64,000 bases of DNA, from positions 558,001-622,000 of the forward strand of contig CAVVKG010000001.1 in NCBI GenBank assembly GCA_963748925.1, in the 5' to 3' direction. The notes under the pieces were generated by a model. That model saw nothing but the letters and a program-made list of their open reading frames with translations, was not told the origin of the DNA and made no database searches. Every line of letters begins with the position of its first letter. Position 1 is the stretch's first letter. Of the stretch, positions 1 through 9,636 are shown piece by piece. The DNA is from Cryomorpha sp963748925 (lineage in GTDB: Bacteria; Bacteroidota; Bacteroidia; Flavobacteriales_D; Cryomorphaceae). The position numbers and the translations under genes are program-made.

Positions 1-631
1 ACTAAAAAAATTCTCAACATCCCCATATCTTCTCCTAAATTCTTCAAAAAATCACTTCCGGCATATTCTGGTATTTCTCATCTTTTCAACATCTTATGAT
101 TGTCCGTAGCTTTTCATAAACCGAACTTAGAAAACCAGTCAGATCTATCCATAAAAAGATTACAAAAAATCGGGCTTTTCATAAGTAGTAAGGAGAAGCA
201 AATTATTGAAGCGTTTCGGAATATGCGCACGATGTAAGGTATATGCTGCAAGCGGGAATGCTATCATTACAGCTCAATCGATCTCGCTGCCTCAACTCCG
301 CTGGTCAACCAATTGCCAACAACCAGTTACTCGACATCGAAAAGTGAAACAAGAGACCCGCATTTCAAAGTGACTTGGATTGATCCCTCAAATTATCGTT
401 GTGAAAGGGCCTTTTTGCAGTTTGTATGTTTTTGAGCATCGATGTTTCTGATTTTAAAAACGTGTAAAGTTCTCGCAGTAGCCGATTTTATAGAGATGAT
501 AGCGAAGTAAGCCCTGCTTTAATTTGGATTTTTAACTATCATACCCGCTTCGGGCAAACTTATGTGAATTTTAGCAGTAGTGAGGCGAATATTGCACTTT
601 GACGGTAAGCTATATTTCAACTTAAATGACA
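1..631. other. Gene-free stretch at the left edge
   Basis: No convincing gene is visible on either strand. Frames are short and interrupted. One open stretch on the plus strand (about 468-602) reads as roughly 45 residues with plausible composition and ends in TGA, but it has no start codon and I recognise no family. It may be a gene remnant. No tRNA, terminator hairpin with T-run or repeat array is seen. Confidence 0.5.
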
Positions 632-1381
632 TTATTCCTTTTGAAGAAAAGTTGGATCCGCCTTAAAAATTCCGTATTTATTCTTTAATATATAGTTCTC
701 AATTCCTATAGCTACTACTTCCGACGTTCCTGACGAAGGGGTTTTTACATTGTCGCCAATTCTAAATTTAGCATTTGTAATGAGATTATTATTGCTTAAA
801 AAATAGAGCTTAGTAGGTTTTACTGATTGAATAGAACCATTAGAAGGGTCTGTATATTCAACAATATATTTGTCCTTATCCGTGTTAACATCTGATAGTA
901 TTCGCACTGTAATCAGGCTGTTTCTTTCAAAAAGTCCCACAACCTGACCAGTTTTAAAAGGGTGGGAGGCAGCAGCAATTGAGTCGGATTTATACTCTAC
1001 CAACTGATTCATTCCTTTCTGAACGGAGTCATAGCTTCCCTCATTAAATTCAACAACATCAGCTGTTAATGTTGCGATTGTTTTACTAACGAAGAAAATA
1101 TAGGAACGTTTAAAATCGACCGATATATTAGCGAAAGCTTGCCCTTCTGAAAGCGGGTATGATCTATATAAGTCCTTTTTTGCTTCGTAAACTAAAGCCT
1201 GTGTTTTTAAGCCGCCTATACCAAAAACATGTGTAGTTTTCGCCGTGCCCATTACGATTGTTTTTATTTCAAAATTCCGGGAGTTCAAGCTTGCATTACC
1301 CGTCATTGTGCCGCTGTGAAAAGCACAAGAAGAAAATATTATCCCTAGTATTAAGATTAATCCGGTTTTTAACTGTTTCAT
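632..1381 (-). CDS. Lipoprotein, DUF6567-like
   Basis: This is a 249-residue exported lipoprotein. A lysine-containing N-terminus is followed by a hydrophobic stretch and a lipobox (FSSC, Cys19), so it should be anchored in the outer or inner membrane after signal peptidase II cleavage. The central part (about residues 45-110), with THVFGIGG, an LYxxYPL-type segment and a VDFK-type strand, resembles small Bacteroidota lipoproteins grouped as DUF6567; I assign this from memory of the pattern and am not certain. The C-terminal half looks like a small beta-barrel (SH3-like) region with VKTPSSGTSEVVAIG. The function is unknown. It stands alone and is divergent from the hydrolase at 1480. Confidence 0.7.
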   Translation of the reverse strand: MKQLKTGLILILGIIFSSCAFHSGTMTGNASLNSRNFEIKTIVMGTAKTTHVFGIGGLKTQALVYEAKKDLYRSYPLSEGQAFANISVDFKRSYIFFVSKTIATLTADVVEFNEGSYDSVQKGMNQLVEYKSDSIAAASHPFKTGQVVGLFERNSLITVRILSDVNTDKDKYIVEYTDPSNGSIQSVKPTKLYFLSNNNLITNAKFRIGDNVKTPSSGTSEVVAIGIENYILKNKYGIFKADPTFLQKE

Positions 1382-1479
1382 TGCGATGTATTAATAAATA
1401 AGATAATGAGCACAAGTCATTATTAGAGTTCCTTTTACTACATTTTTTGTTTCTTTCGAGTCTAAATATAACATTTTGA

Positions 1480-2328
1480 ATGAAAATTTTTGAGAATCTT
1501 ATTTACACAGGGTGGGGACAAAGACTGAGTCCCTTTGATCTTTACCTTTCGGGAAAATCAGAAAACCTACCACTCGTAATCTTTGCACATGGATATAAAG
1601 GATACAAGGACTGGGGAGCCTGGAATCTGGTTGCAAAGGCGTTCGCGGAAGCAGGATTTGATTTTTTAAAATTCAACTTTTCTCATAATGGGGGAACCGA
1701 TGAACAACCCATTGATTTTCCTGATCTGGAAGCGTTTAGCGATAACACTTATTCAAGAGAACTTGAAGACATCGAAATCATTACAAAGCTTGCCCTTTCG
1801 GAGATTGAGGTAAATGGCCAAATGAAATCATGGGATAAAATCGGGCTTATTGGCCACAGCCGAGGCGGCGGAATCATCATTCTACACGCAGCGAATTCTT
1901 CTCACGTTTCACATCTGGCCACATGGGCATCGGTGGCAGACTTTGGTGAACGCTTCAATTTTGATATGTCAGCCTGGAAAGAAACCGGAGTTACGACCGT
2001 TAGAAACGGCCGCACCAAACAGGATATGCCGCATAAGTATTTGTTTTATGAAGACTTCATTGAAAATGAAGAAAAGTTAAACATTAAATCGGCTGCCCGT
2101 AAAATTGTACAACCATGGCTAATAGCCCACGGTGACAACGATGAATCGGTGACTTTTGAAAATGCCGAACGACTAAAAGAGTGGAGTAGAAGTGCCAAAC
2201 TCCTCACTATCAAAAACGGCACACATACTTTTGCCACAAGCCATCCCTGGAATGAAGATTCCCTGCCGAAACCAATGAAAAAACTTGTTGAAGAAACAAT
2301 CGAGTTTTTCAAAACAGATTTTTCTTGA
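1480..2328 (+). CDS. Alpha/beta hydrolase
   Basis: This is a 282-residue cytosolic serine hydrolase of the alpha/beta hydrolase fold, with no signal peptide. The oxyanion-hole region is HGYKGYKDWG (about residues 37-46). The nucleophile elbow is GHSRGGG with Ser127. An acid residue lies in AHGDNDESV (Asp219 or Asp221) and the catalytic His is probably His249 in NGTHTF. The layout matches dienelactone-hydrolase or peptidase-S9-like single-domain hydrolases; the substrate cannot be told. It is a single gene whose stop lies 3 bp from the convergent stop of the T9SS protein at 2332. Confidence 0.85.
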   Translation: MKIFENLIYTGWGQRLSPFDLYLSGKSENLPLVIFAHGYKGYKDWGAWNLVAKAFAEAGFDFLKFNFSHNGGTDEQPIDFPDLEAFSDNTYSRELEDIEIITKLALSEIEVNGQMKSWDKIGLIGHSRGGGIIILHAANSSHVSHLATWASVADFGERFNFDMSAWKETGVTTVRNGRTKQDMPHKYLFYEDFIENEEKLNIKSAARKIVQPWLIAHGDNDESVTFENAERLKEWSRSAKLLTIKNGTHTFATSHPWNEDSLPKPMKKLVEETIEFFKTDFS

Positions 2329-2331
2329 AAC

Positions 2332-3840
2332 TCACCTAACCACCCCGATTCTATAAGACTCAATACTTCCATCTTCCAATTCTAATCGGAGCAGATATAC
2401 ACCTGAAGGCAAATCCACATTAATTTCTTGCCCTGAAACCCCATTTTCAATCCCTTGGTCATCCTTCGGATTCAATCGCCCATCGAGCGAAGTCGAGATG
2501 CGCCCCGCCATATCAATTACTTTATAGCTCACAACACGATTCAGCGTTTTAGGCATTATGGTAAATTTCCCATTACCTGGATTGGGATAGATTGAAAAAG
2601 AGGCATTTAATTTAGTATCGCGAATGCTTGATACCATAGAATTTGAAAATATCCGCGCATGACCAGATGATGTTCCATTGCCATCGTTAAGATGTGCCCC
2701 AGTGGCAATTTTACTTCCATCTGCGCTCAAACTTATTGAAGTGCCTGAGCGATCTTCCACATTCACACCATAGATATCATCACCTATTTGTATCCAATCA
2801 TTATTTACATTTTCATAAACTTTTGCCTGGCCGGCATTGAGAGTGCCTCCATCATTGAACGGTGAACCTACAGCAAAGATATTCCCTTCGGCATTAATAG
2901 TTATTGAGAATCCAAGGTCGTCATTAGACCCTTCGCCAGTAATATCGCTGCCTATCTGCACCCAAGTATTTGATTGGTTTTCATAAACACGTGCACTTCC
3001 CGAATTATTGTTATCAATTGCTCCGATGGCAAGGATATTACCTTGGTTATTTATACTTACCGAGCTTCCAGCTTTATAATAATCCTGGCCACCGTCTATG
3101 TCTTCCCCAATTTGTACCCATACTCCTGATTCTTCCTGAAAAACTCTGACATGCCCGGAAGCTATTCCCGAGTCTCCATTGTTGGGAGCTCCTATTGCGA
3201 CGATGCTTCCATCCTCATTAATGCTCACCGAAGTACCAGAATAGTCGTTCTCATTCTCACCATCAATGTCATCACCTAATTGCACCCACTCGTCATCTAC
3301 ATTCTCATATACCCTTACATGGCCAATGTTACTACCACTGTTAGGAGCGCCAATTGCAACGCGATTACCATCGTCACTCAAACTTATAGCTGCTCCCGAA
3401 TGATCACTCAAAGATTCACCTAAAATTTCATCACCTATTTGGACCCAATTGTCCGATTCAAATCGAAAAATCTTGACATTCCCAACTTCAAAAGAGTCAC
3501 CATTATTATCCGGAGCCCCCACAGCGAGAATGTTACCATCGGCGCTTAAACTTATAGAAGACCCAAACACGTCACTCACATCATCACCAGTTAGGGCTTC
3601 CCCTTTTTGGACCCAGGAGCCATCCTGATTTTCAAATACTCTTGCATGACCGGAAGCAGACCCGTTAGAATCATTATAACGACTTCCAATAGCTACTGTG
3701 TTTCCATCAGCACTTAAACTTAGGGCATATCCTGCTTGATCTCCCCCTGCAGCACCATAAATGTCTTCTCCCTGTTGTACCCATTGTCCGGTGCATAATG
3801 CAGGCAAAAACATAGATAAAATTAAAATCTTCTTTAACAT
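2332..3840 (-). CDS. FG-GAP-like beta-propeller protein with T9SS type A sorting domain
   Basis: This is a 502-residue secreted protein. Residues 1-18 form a signal peptide ending near CTG. Residues about 20-405 contain seven repeats of roughly 55 residues, each with a SLSADGNxxAIG-type strand followed by HARVFEN and WVQxGxxI, as in integrin-like FG-GAP propellers; seven repeats fit one seven-bladed propeller. The last 90 residues are a T9SS type A C-terminal domain, beginning with SIYPNPGNGKFTI and ending with PSGVYLLRLE. The propeller should be exported across the outer membrane and attached or released. The sorting domain carries an extra segment of about 20 residues encoded by a palindrome-containing element (see findings). 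The function is unknown; adhesion or surface display is an inference. Confidence 0.85.
   Translation of the reverse strand: MLKKILILSMFLPALCTGQWVQQGEDIYGAAGGDQAGYALSLSADGNTVAIGSRYNDSNGSASGHARVFENQDGSWVQKGEALTGDDVSDVFGSSISLSADGNILAVGAPDNNGDSFEVGNVKIFRFESDNWVQIGDEILGESLSDHSGAAISLSDDGNRVAIGAPNSGSNIGHVRVYENVDDEWVQLGDDIDGENENDYSGTSVSINEDGSIVAIGAPNNGDSGIASGHVRVFQEESGVWVQIGEDIDGGQDYYKAGSSVSINNQGNILAIGAIDNNNSGSARVYENQSNTWVQIGSDITGEGSNDDLGFSITINAEGNIFAVGSPFNDGGTLNAGQAKVYENVNNDWIQIGDDIYGVNVEDRSGTSISLSADGSKIATGAHLNDGNGTSSGHARIFSNSMVSSIRDTKLNASFSIYPNPGNGKFTIMPKTLNRVVSYKVIDMAGRISTSLDGRLNPKDDQGIENGVSGQEINVDLPSGVYLLRLELEDGSIESYRIGVVR
2476..2505. repeat. REP-like palindromic element inside a coding sequence
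   Basis: The segment contains TCGAGCGAAGTCGA, whose two TCGA arms flank a GCGAAG core, in a context (CATC...GATG) typical of short interspersed palindromes seen between genes in many Bacteroidota. Here it lies in frame in the T9SS sorting domain of the propeller gene. I see no second complete copy in the window. Confidence 0.45.
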
Positions 3841-4060
3841 AACTCTGAATGGTTTAAATTAATAATCTTTAATGGTTGATTTCGATAGATTTCAGATCTA
3901 AATGATAGACAATATAGAAATAATGATCTGATTATTATATACCTGGAACCTTCCTGATATTAGAAATTGATTATTACAGAACCAATCACTATGAAGCGCG
4001 CATGCAAGAAAGCAGATCAGAAATAACTTGTGTAATCTCAGGTCAGTGTATTTTAGGCAT

Positions 4061-4090
4061 GCTCAAGCCTTAAGGCTTAAAGCTTGAAGC
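4061..4090. repeat. Inverted repeat downstream of tsaD
   Basis: A perfect 14-bp palindrome, AAGCCTTAAGGCTT (4065-4078), is nested in a longer imperfect inverted repeat (GCTCAAGC at 4061-4068 against GCTTGAAGC at 4082-4090). It lies just past the tsaD stop codon. Without a T-run it is not a classic terminator; it may be a degenerate hairpin or a protein-binding site. Confidence 0.4.
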
Positions 4091-4098
4091 TAAATATG

Positions 4099-5123
4099 CT
4101 ACATCTTCCATCTCGCCGCCGCCGAATCACTCAACTCTCCCTCAATATCTTTTAAAAAATCAAAGTATCCCGAAATAGCAATCATGGCGCCATTATCCGT
4201 GCAATACTCAAAAGGAGGGATGTAGGTTTCCCATCCTTTTGCGCTTTCCGGTTTGCCTGGAGTTTGTTGCGTAAATAGCTATTCGCGGAAACGCCACCGG
4301 CAAGAGCTACATCTGTGATGCCTGTCATTAGAACTGCCTCAACAAGCCTTTCCATAAGCATTTCAACAATTGTATGCTGGATGGAAGCGCAAAGATCAGA
4401 TAGATTCTCCTTGATGAATTCGGGATTTCTACGCGATTCTTTTTCTATGAAGTTTCTAATATTGGTTTTGAGGCCGCTGAAGCTAAAATTCAACCCATCA
4501 ACTTTCGGTTTGGTAAACGAAAAGGCATCTATACTGCCATCTTTAGCGTGTTTATCAATCTCAGGCCCACCTGGATAAGGCAACCCAAGAATCTTTGCCG
4601 ACTTATCAAAAGCTTCTCCGGCAGCATCGTCAAGGGTTTCGCCAATAACTTCAAATGTGTATGGATCAACTACTTTAATAATTTGAGTATGGCCACCACT
4701 TACCGTAAGATTTAAAAAAGGAAAGGGAGGTATGGGCGCACCAGTATTGATAAAATGTGCTAAAATATGAGCCTTCATATGGTGAACAGGAATGGTAGGA
4801 ATTCCCAAAGACTGACCCATTGATTTGGCAAATGAACTTCCTACAAGCAAAGATCCGAGAAGGCCGGGCCCTTTGGTATAAGCCACAGCACTGAGATCCT
4901 GAGCTGTAATACTTGCCTCGCGCAAAGCTGCAGCCACAACAGGCACAATATGCTTTTGGTGGGCACGCGATGCCAATTCAGGTACTACGCCTCCGTACTG
5001 CCTGTGCACTTCCTGTGTGGCAGTAATATTGGCAAGAATTTTGTCGTTCTTTATCACCGCCGCCGAGGTGTCATCGCAAGAAGATTCGATGCCGAGAATG
5101 AGAATGTCCGTTTTACGTTTCAA
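4099..5123 (-). CDS. tsaD: tRNA N6-adenosine threonylcarbamoyltransferase TsaD (frameshifted in this sequence)
   Basis: TsaD transfers the threonylcarbamoyl group to A37 of ANN-decoding tRNAs and is usually essential. The N-terminus shows LGIESSCDDTS, the metal-binding HHMKAH follows, then SGGHT, the GEAFDK region and AGGVSANSYLRNKL. After that the reading frame changes. The expected end, with GWETYIPPFEYCTDNGAM containing the last metal ligand, continues in the -1 frame and stops at 4099-4101. The break is best placed in the T4 run 4237-4240, where one base seems missing: 1025 nt plus one equals 342 codons, giving 341 residues, family-typical. I place the start at TTG 5123, because the further upstream TTG (5153) lies inside a -7 promoter element. 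The gene is divergent from tamB. Confidence 0.9.
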
Positions 5124-5150
5124 TGGGTGGAGAACTTGTATTATTTTCGA

Positions 5151-5158
5151 CAAATTTA
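5151..5158 (-). promoter_or_regulatory. tsaD -7 promoter element
   Basis: The minus strand reads TAAATTTG, an exact match to the Bacteroidota TAnnTTTG element. It overlaps the farthest-upstream possible TTG start of tsaD, which argues for the downstream start at 5123. No clear -33 TTTG is seen at ideal spacing. Confidence 0.5.
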
Positions 5159-5192
5159 AAATCTTTAGACGATAAGAACACTGCGCAGAATA

Positions 5193-8100
5193 TTGATTAC
5201 GGTCCTGATTGTACTCCTGGTACTAATCGGGCTGTTTTTTGCAGTGACAAATTCGAGCTATGTGCAAACCAGGCTCGGGCAGTGGGCGGCAACAAGATTA
5301 AGTAAGCGTCTGAATGCCAATGTGATGGTCGATAAGCTCGATATCGATTTTATGAATCGACTGACCCTGGAAGGTCTTGTGGTTTTTGATCAGCGAAAAG
5401 ATACCTTGCTCTATGTAAAGCGCATGAATTTAACCATAAGGCGGTTGGGTTTTTCAAACAATACCTTCAGGCTGGGCGATCTTGACTTGGAGGAAGCACG
5501 ACTTCAGCTCCATCAAATTGATGAAAATGGAAGAACCAACCTTGATTTTATTACGGAGTATTTTACCAAAACCGATTCACTTTCTGCCGATTCTACTCAG
5601 ATGAATATATTGTTGTCTGCGAATTCGGTGAGCCTTGAAAATTGCTATTTTTCTTACACCAGCCTTTATGGCAAAAACGTTGACACTGGTCTTGATCTCA
5701 ATGAATTAAGGGTTAGCCAGGTAAATGGAACGATTGAAGATTTTATTTTTATAGACGATAGTCTGAACTGTGATATTGAAACATTTAGCTTTCGCGAAAA
5801 GAGTGGCTTGGCGCTCAGCAATTTAAGTGGTTTACTCATTATTGATGAGGATGGTATCAAAACCAAGGGGTTGGAGCTCATCACGCCAAATAGTGAAATA
5901 ATGGGAGACTTGGCGCTAAAACAAAAAAGTTGGTCAGATTATCAGGATTTTCTGCATTCTATTAAATGGTCAACAGAATTTGCTTCGAGTACCATCAATT
6001 TGAAGGATATCGGCTATTTCGTTCCTCAGCTTTATAATCTTGATCTTCCATTTTTTGTTGAGGGAAAAATTACGGGCGCAATAGATAACCTCAAGGGAAG
6101 AGACGTGCGCCTTACTGCCGGCGAGAGGAGCATCTTCAGAGGTGATTTTGATATTTCTGGGTTGCCCGATGCTGAGAATGCCTTTATCGATTTGCGCATA
6201 AAACAACTCTCAAGCGATTACTACGACCTCGCCCGTCTCGGCGAAGATTTTAGCCGGGATGAGTCTTTTTCTACTCAGCTGCCTATTGAATTAGAACGAA
6301 TAGGAAGTATATTTTTTCAGGGATCGTTTACCGGGTTTCCACAGGATTTTGTTGCCTATGGAGATTTAACAACTGAGGCCGGTTCGGTTAATCTCGATTT
6401 GAACGTAGAGTCTGATTCTCTGAGAGAGCGATTGAGTTATGTGGGTGGAATAAGTACCAAAAATCTCAATTTAGGCCGACTTTTGAATATCAAAGAATTT
6501 GGAACTGTTGCTGTAAACGCGGATGTAACAGCCTATTCGAAAGAAAAACTAGAATCTGCATCTGTGGTTGGCCAGATTGAGAGCCTGGAGTATTCAGGCT
6601 ACAATTATAAGAAAATACGTATTGACGGGAAGGTAGCCAGCAAAAAATTTGAAGGTAGTCTCACATCCCGCGATCCCAATGTGAACTTTGATTTTCAGGG
6701 GATCGTTGATTTTTCATCGAACGTTCCTGTATTGGATTTTTATGCTGATGTAGGGAATATCGATTTAACAACCCTCACGTTGGTTAACACGAAAGAGCAT
6801 CTTTTTTTCAGCTCGCGCCTTTCTCTCAACGCTGCCGGGAAATCGGCTAATGATATTAATGGATCGTTAATAGCCTACGACAGCTTTATCTGTTATGGCG
6901 ACTCTGTTCTCTTTTTAGATGAGCTTAAACTCACTGCGGTTGGCGATGTATCCAATAGAAAGGTAAGCTTTACCAGCGATGTGGTAGATATTAACGTCAC
7001 CGGTGCCTTTGACGTGGAAGGCTTGCCGCAGAGTTTTCAAAATCTGATTGCAGAAGTTTTGCCGGCAGTGGCAAAGCGTAGTCCGGTCAAAAATGAGCAA
7101 GTATTCGACTTTAGTCTCAACTACAAGCAAAAGAATATCATATCCGGACTGCTAATGCCAGAACTGGATATTGCCTCGCAAACGACAGCTTACGGTTCAT
7201 ACAATTCACGCGACAGAAGTTTCGGATTGTTTTTGAGATCAGGATATCTCGGTTATCAGGAGTACTCAGGTAAAAATATCACAGCCGATATGGGTAAAGT
7301 AAGTGAGATGCTGAAGGGAAAAATTTACGCCAGCTCTGTCGATATTCAAAATCTCCATCTTGAAAATCTGGATATAGATCTCGAAGCATACAACGATATC
7401 GGCCAGGTGGGAATTGGGTGGTATAACAGCAATGAATCCATCCAGGGTGATTTGGGCGGAGAGATAAGGTTCGGAGAAAATCGTCATACTGAAATAGATC
7501 TGAAACCGGGATACTTAGGAAGGGAAAATTCACTTTGGAAAATTGACAAAACCGCTAGAATTACCATTGACTCCACACATATTCAAGTAGATAGCTTGTT
7601 GTTTTCTAACAATAATCAAAAACTAAGAGTGGCTGGTGTGGTGAGCAAGAATAAAAGTGATGAGCTTCGTGTCTCGCTCCAAAATTTTAACTTTTCATCT
7701 TTTGATTCTTTAGGTATTGAAATGACTGAATCCCTGCGCGGAGTTTTAAATCTGGATGGATCTTTAAGAGATTTTTATAATGAAAGAATTATCCGCGCAG
7801 AGGCAAGAATAGATGATTTGGGATATGGAGATTATGAACTCGGCAATGTAACTGCCAGTAGCCGGTATTTTGCTGAAGCCAATAAACTCAACCTTGTGGG
7901 CGATTTAATTCGCAAAGGAGAAAAAATAATTGATTTTAAAGGTGATTATTTAATTGGTAAAGAAGATCCGCTTGACGGCACACTTTTCCTCAATGACTTT
8001 AACCTGAATATTCTGAATGCTTTCAAGATTCCTCAGGTCAACGAGTACAGCGGCTACGCCAATGGTGAAATAGCTATAAAAGGTGATATTTCTGCTCCTT

Positions 8101-9584
8101 TTTTAGATGGCTATATCGATTTTGACGATGCCAGGTTTAAGGTAGAATACCTGAATACTTATTACCAATTCTCTGATCGTTTACGAGTTGAAGATGGCTG
8201 GTTTGGTATTGACTACAAACCTATTTATGACGAGCAGGGTCACAAAGGATTTGTCGTTGCTTCTGCTTTTCATGAGGACTATAAGAACTGGTCGTATGAC
8301 ATATCTGTAGAGGCAAATAGCTTTTTCTTGCTGAATACGACACGCGAGATGAATAGTACTTACTACGGAACGGCCTACGGAACCGGTACCATGCAAATTG
8401 GTGGTTACGACGGCTTTTTAGAAATTAATATAGAGGCTGCAACCGAAAAAGGTACTTCCCTCAAGCTTCCACTTGATGGAACGGAAGATGTGACAATGGA
8501 AAATTTCGTCCATTTTGTAAATAAAAAAAATCAGGAACAGCAAGAGCGAGAGGTGGATCTTAGCGGAGTGAGGCTTTTGCTAAATATTGACGCGACACCT
8601 GACGCAGAGGTGCAGCTCATATTTGATGAAAAAGCCGGCGATATAATAAGAGGCAGAGGTAGTGGGAAACTAACTCTCGAAATCTCGCCAACGGGTGAGT
8701 TTTTGATGTTTGGGCGATACGAAATTCAGGAGGGAAGCTATTTGTTTACACTTCAGAATTTGATCAACAAGCAATTTAATGTAAGGCAGGGTGGTGTAAT
8801 TGGCTGGTATGGTGATCCTTATCAGGCAGATATGGATATTTCGGCTACTTACAATCTAAGGACTCCGCTTTATCCGGTCATGATCGAGAATCAGGAACGC
8901 TATCGAGGTCGTGAAGATGTAAATGTGGTGCTCAACTTGAGCGGTAAATTACTCAATCCCGAAATCAGCTTTGAAATAGAATTACCAAATGCCACAGAAA
9001 CAGAAAGAAGTCAACTTGCGAGTATTTCGAGCACTACGCAACAATTAAACCAGCAAGTATTCTCACTGTTGATTCTCAATCGGTTTTTGCCTGTTTATCA
9101 AACTTCAGATCAAGCTCTTACAGGTGTGAGTGGTTTTGGTGCTGCCACCACCAGCGATTTTGTAAGTTCGCAGATAAGCAACTGGCTGTCAGAAATTAGC
9201 AATGAATTTGATATCGGTGTTAACTATCGCCCGGGTGATCAAATCAGTAACCAGGAAATAGCGGTTGCACTCAGCACGCAGCTCTTTAACGAGCGACTCA
9301 CTGTACGTGGAAACTTTGGGGTTACTTCTGCATCAGAATCACAATACACACAAAGTCAGACAAATATTCTGGGAGATTTCCTTGTGGAGTACTCACTTAC
9401 CGAGGATGGGAAAATACGCCTGAAAGTATTTAATGAAACCAATCCATATGAAGTATTCTCTACTTCCAGTTCTATCTACACGCAAGGAGTAGGATTGGTT
9501 TACCAGGAAGATTTTGACACCCTTGACGAATTCTTTACAGAAATAAAAGGCCTATTTACTAACGATAAAGCAGAGAAGGAATAA
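5193..9584 (+). CDS. tamB: Translocation and assembly module protein TamB (AsmA-like/DUF490)
   Basis: This is a 1463-residue inner-membrane-anchored periplasmic protein. TamB proteins form long beta-taco structures bridging the inner and outer membranes and help outer-membrane protein assembly or lipid transport. Residues 1-20 are a hydrophobic anchor, followed by an AsmA-like start with RLNANVMVDKLDIDF, a very long beta-rich middle, and the C-terminal TamB/DUF490 domain (about 1080-1430) with GRYEIQEGSYLFTL and VIGWYGDPYQADMDISATY. The start used is TTG. The frame stays open upstream to 5169 and encodes a basic R-T-L-R-R stretch without an ATG (an ATA at 5172, a CTG at 5181), so the true N-terminus may be a few residues longer. 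Divergent tsaD-tamB gene order is common in flavobacteria. Confidence 0.9.
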   Translation: MITVLIVLLVLIGLFFAVTNSSYVQTRLGQWAATRLSKRLNANVMVDKLDIDFMNRLTLEGLVVFDQRKDTLLYVKRMNLTIRRLGFSNNTFRLGDLDLEEARLQLHQIDENGRTNLDFITEYFTKTDSLSADSTQMNILLSANSVSLENCYFSYTSLYGKNVDTGLDLNELRVSQVNGTIEDFIFIDDSLNCDIETFSFREKSGLALSNLSGLLIIDEDGIKTKGLELITPNSEIMGDLALKQKSWSDYQDFLHSIKWSTEFASSTINLKDIGYFVPQLYNLDLPFFVEGKITGAIDNLKGRDVRLTAGERSIFRGDFDISGLPDAENAFIDLRIKQLSSDYYDLARLGEDFSRDESFSTQLPIELERIGSIFFQGSFTGFPQDFVAYGDLTTEAGSVNLDLNVESDSLRERLSYVGGISTKNLNLGRLLNIKEFGTVAVNADVTAYSKEKLESASVVGQIESLEYSGYNYKKIRIDGKVASKKFEGSLTSRDPNVNFDFQGIVDFSSNVPVLDFYADVGNIDLTTLTLVNTKEHLFFSSRLSLNAAGKSANDINGSLIAYDSFICYGDSVLFLDELKLTAVGDVSNRKVSFTSDVVDINVTGAFDVEGLPQSFQNLIAEVLPAVAKRSPVKNEQVFDFSLNYKQKNIISGLLMPELDIASQTTAYGSYNSRDRSFGLFLRSGYLGYQEYSGKNITADMGKVSEMLKGKIYASSVDIQNLHLENLDIDLEAYNDIGQVGIGWYNSNESIQGDLGGEIRFGENRHTEIDLKPGYLGRENSLWKIDKTARITIDSTHIQVDSLLFSNNNQKLRVAGVVSKNKSDELRVSLQNFNFSSFDSLGIEMTESLRGVLNLDGSLRDFYNERIIRAEARIDDLGYGDYELGNVTASSRYFAEANKLNLVGDLIRKGEKIIDFKGDYLIGKEDPLDGTLFLNDFNLNILNAFKIPQVNEYSGYANGEIAIKGDISAPFLDGYIDFDDARFKVEYLNTYYQFSDRLRVEDGWFGIDYKPIYDEQGHKGFVVASAFHEDYKNWSYDISVEANSFFLLNTTREMNSTYYGTAYGTGTMQIGGYDGFLEINIEAATEKGTSLKLPLDGTEDVTMENFVHFVNKKNQEQQEREVDLSGVRLLLNIDATPDAEVQLIFDEKAGDIIRGRGSGKLTLEISPTGEFLMFGRYEIQEGSYLFTLQNLINKQFNVRQGGVIGWYGDPYQADMDISATYNLRTPLYPVMIENQERYRGREDVNVVLNLSGKLLNPEISFEIELPNATETERSQLASISSTTQQLNQQVFSLLILNRFLPVYQTSDQALTGVSGFGAATTSDFVSSQISNWLSEISNEFDIGVNYRPGDQISNQEIAVALSTQLFNERLTVRGNFGVTSASESQYTQSQTNILGDFLVEYSLTEDGKIRLKVFNETNPYEVFSTSSSIYTQGVGLVYQEDFDTLDEFFTEIKGLFTNDKAEKE

Positions 9585-9636
9585 AAAACGCTATGAAGAG
9601 AAGGAGCGATGTGAGTTCATAAATCGGAGATACATT

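Noticed and set aside
468..602. A plus-strand open stretch of about 45 codons ending in TGA that reads like protein
   Set aside because: There is no start codon, no family resemblance that I recognise, and stops follow in every frame before it. It is kept only as a possible remnant within the gene-free region.
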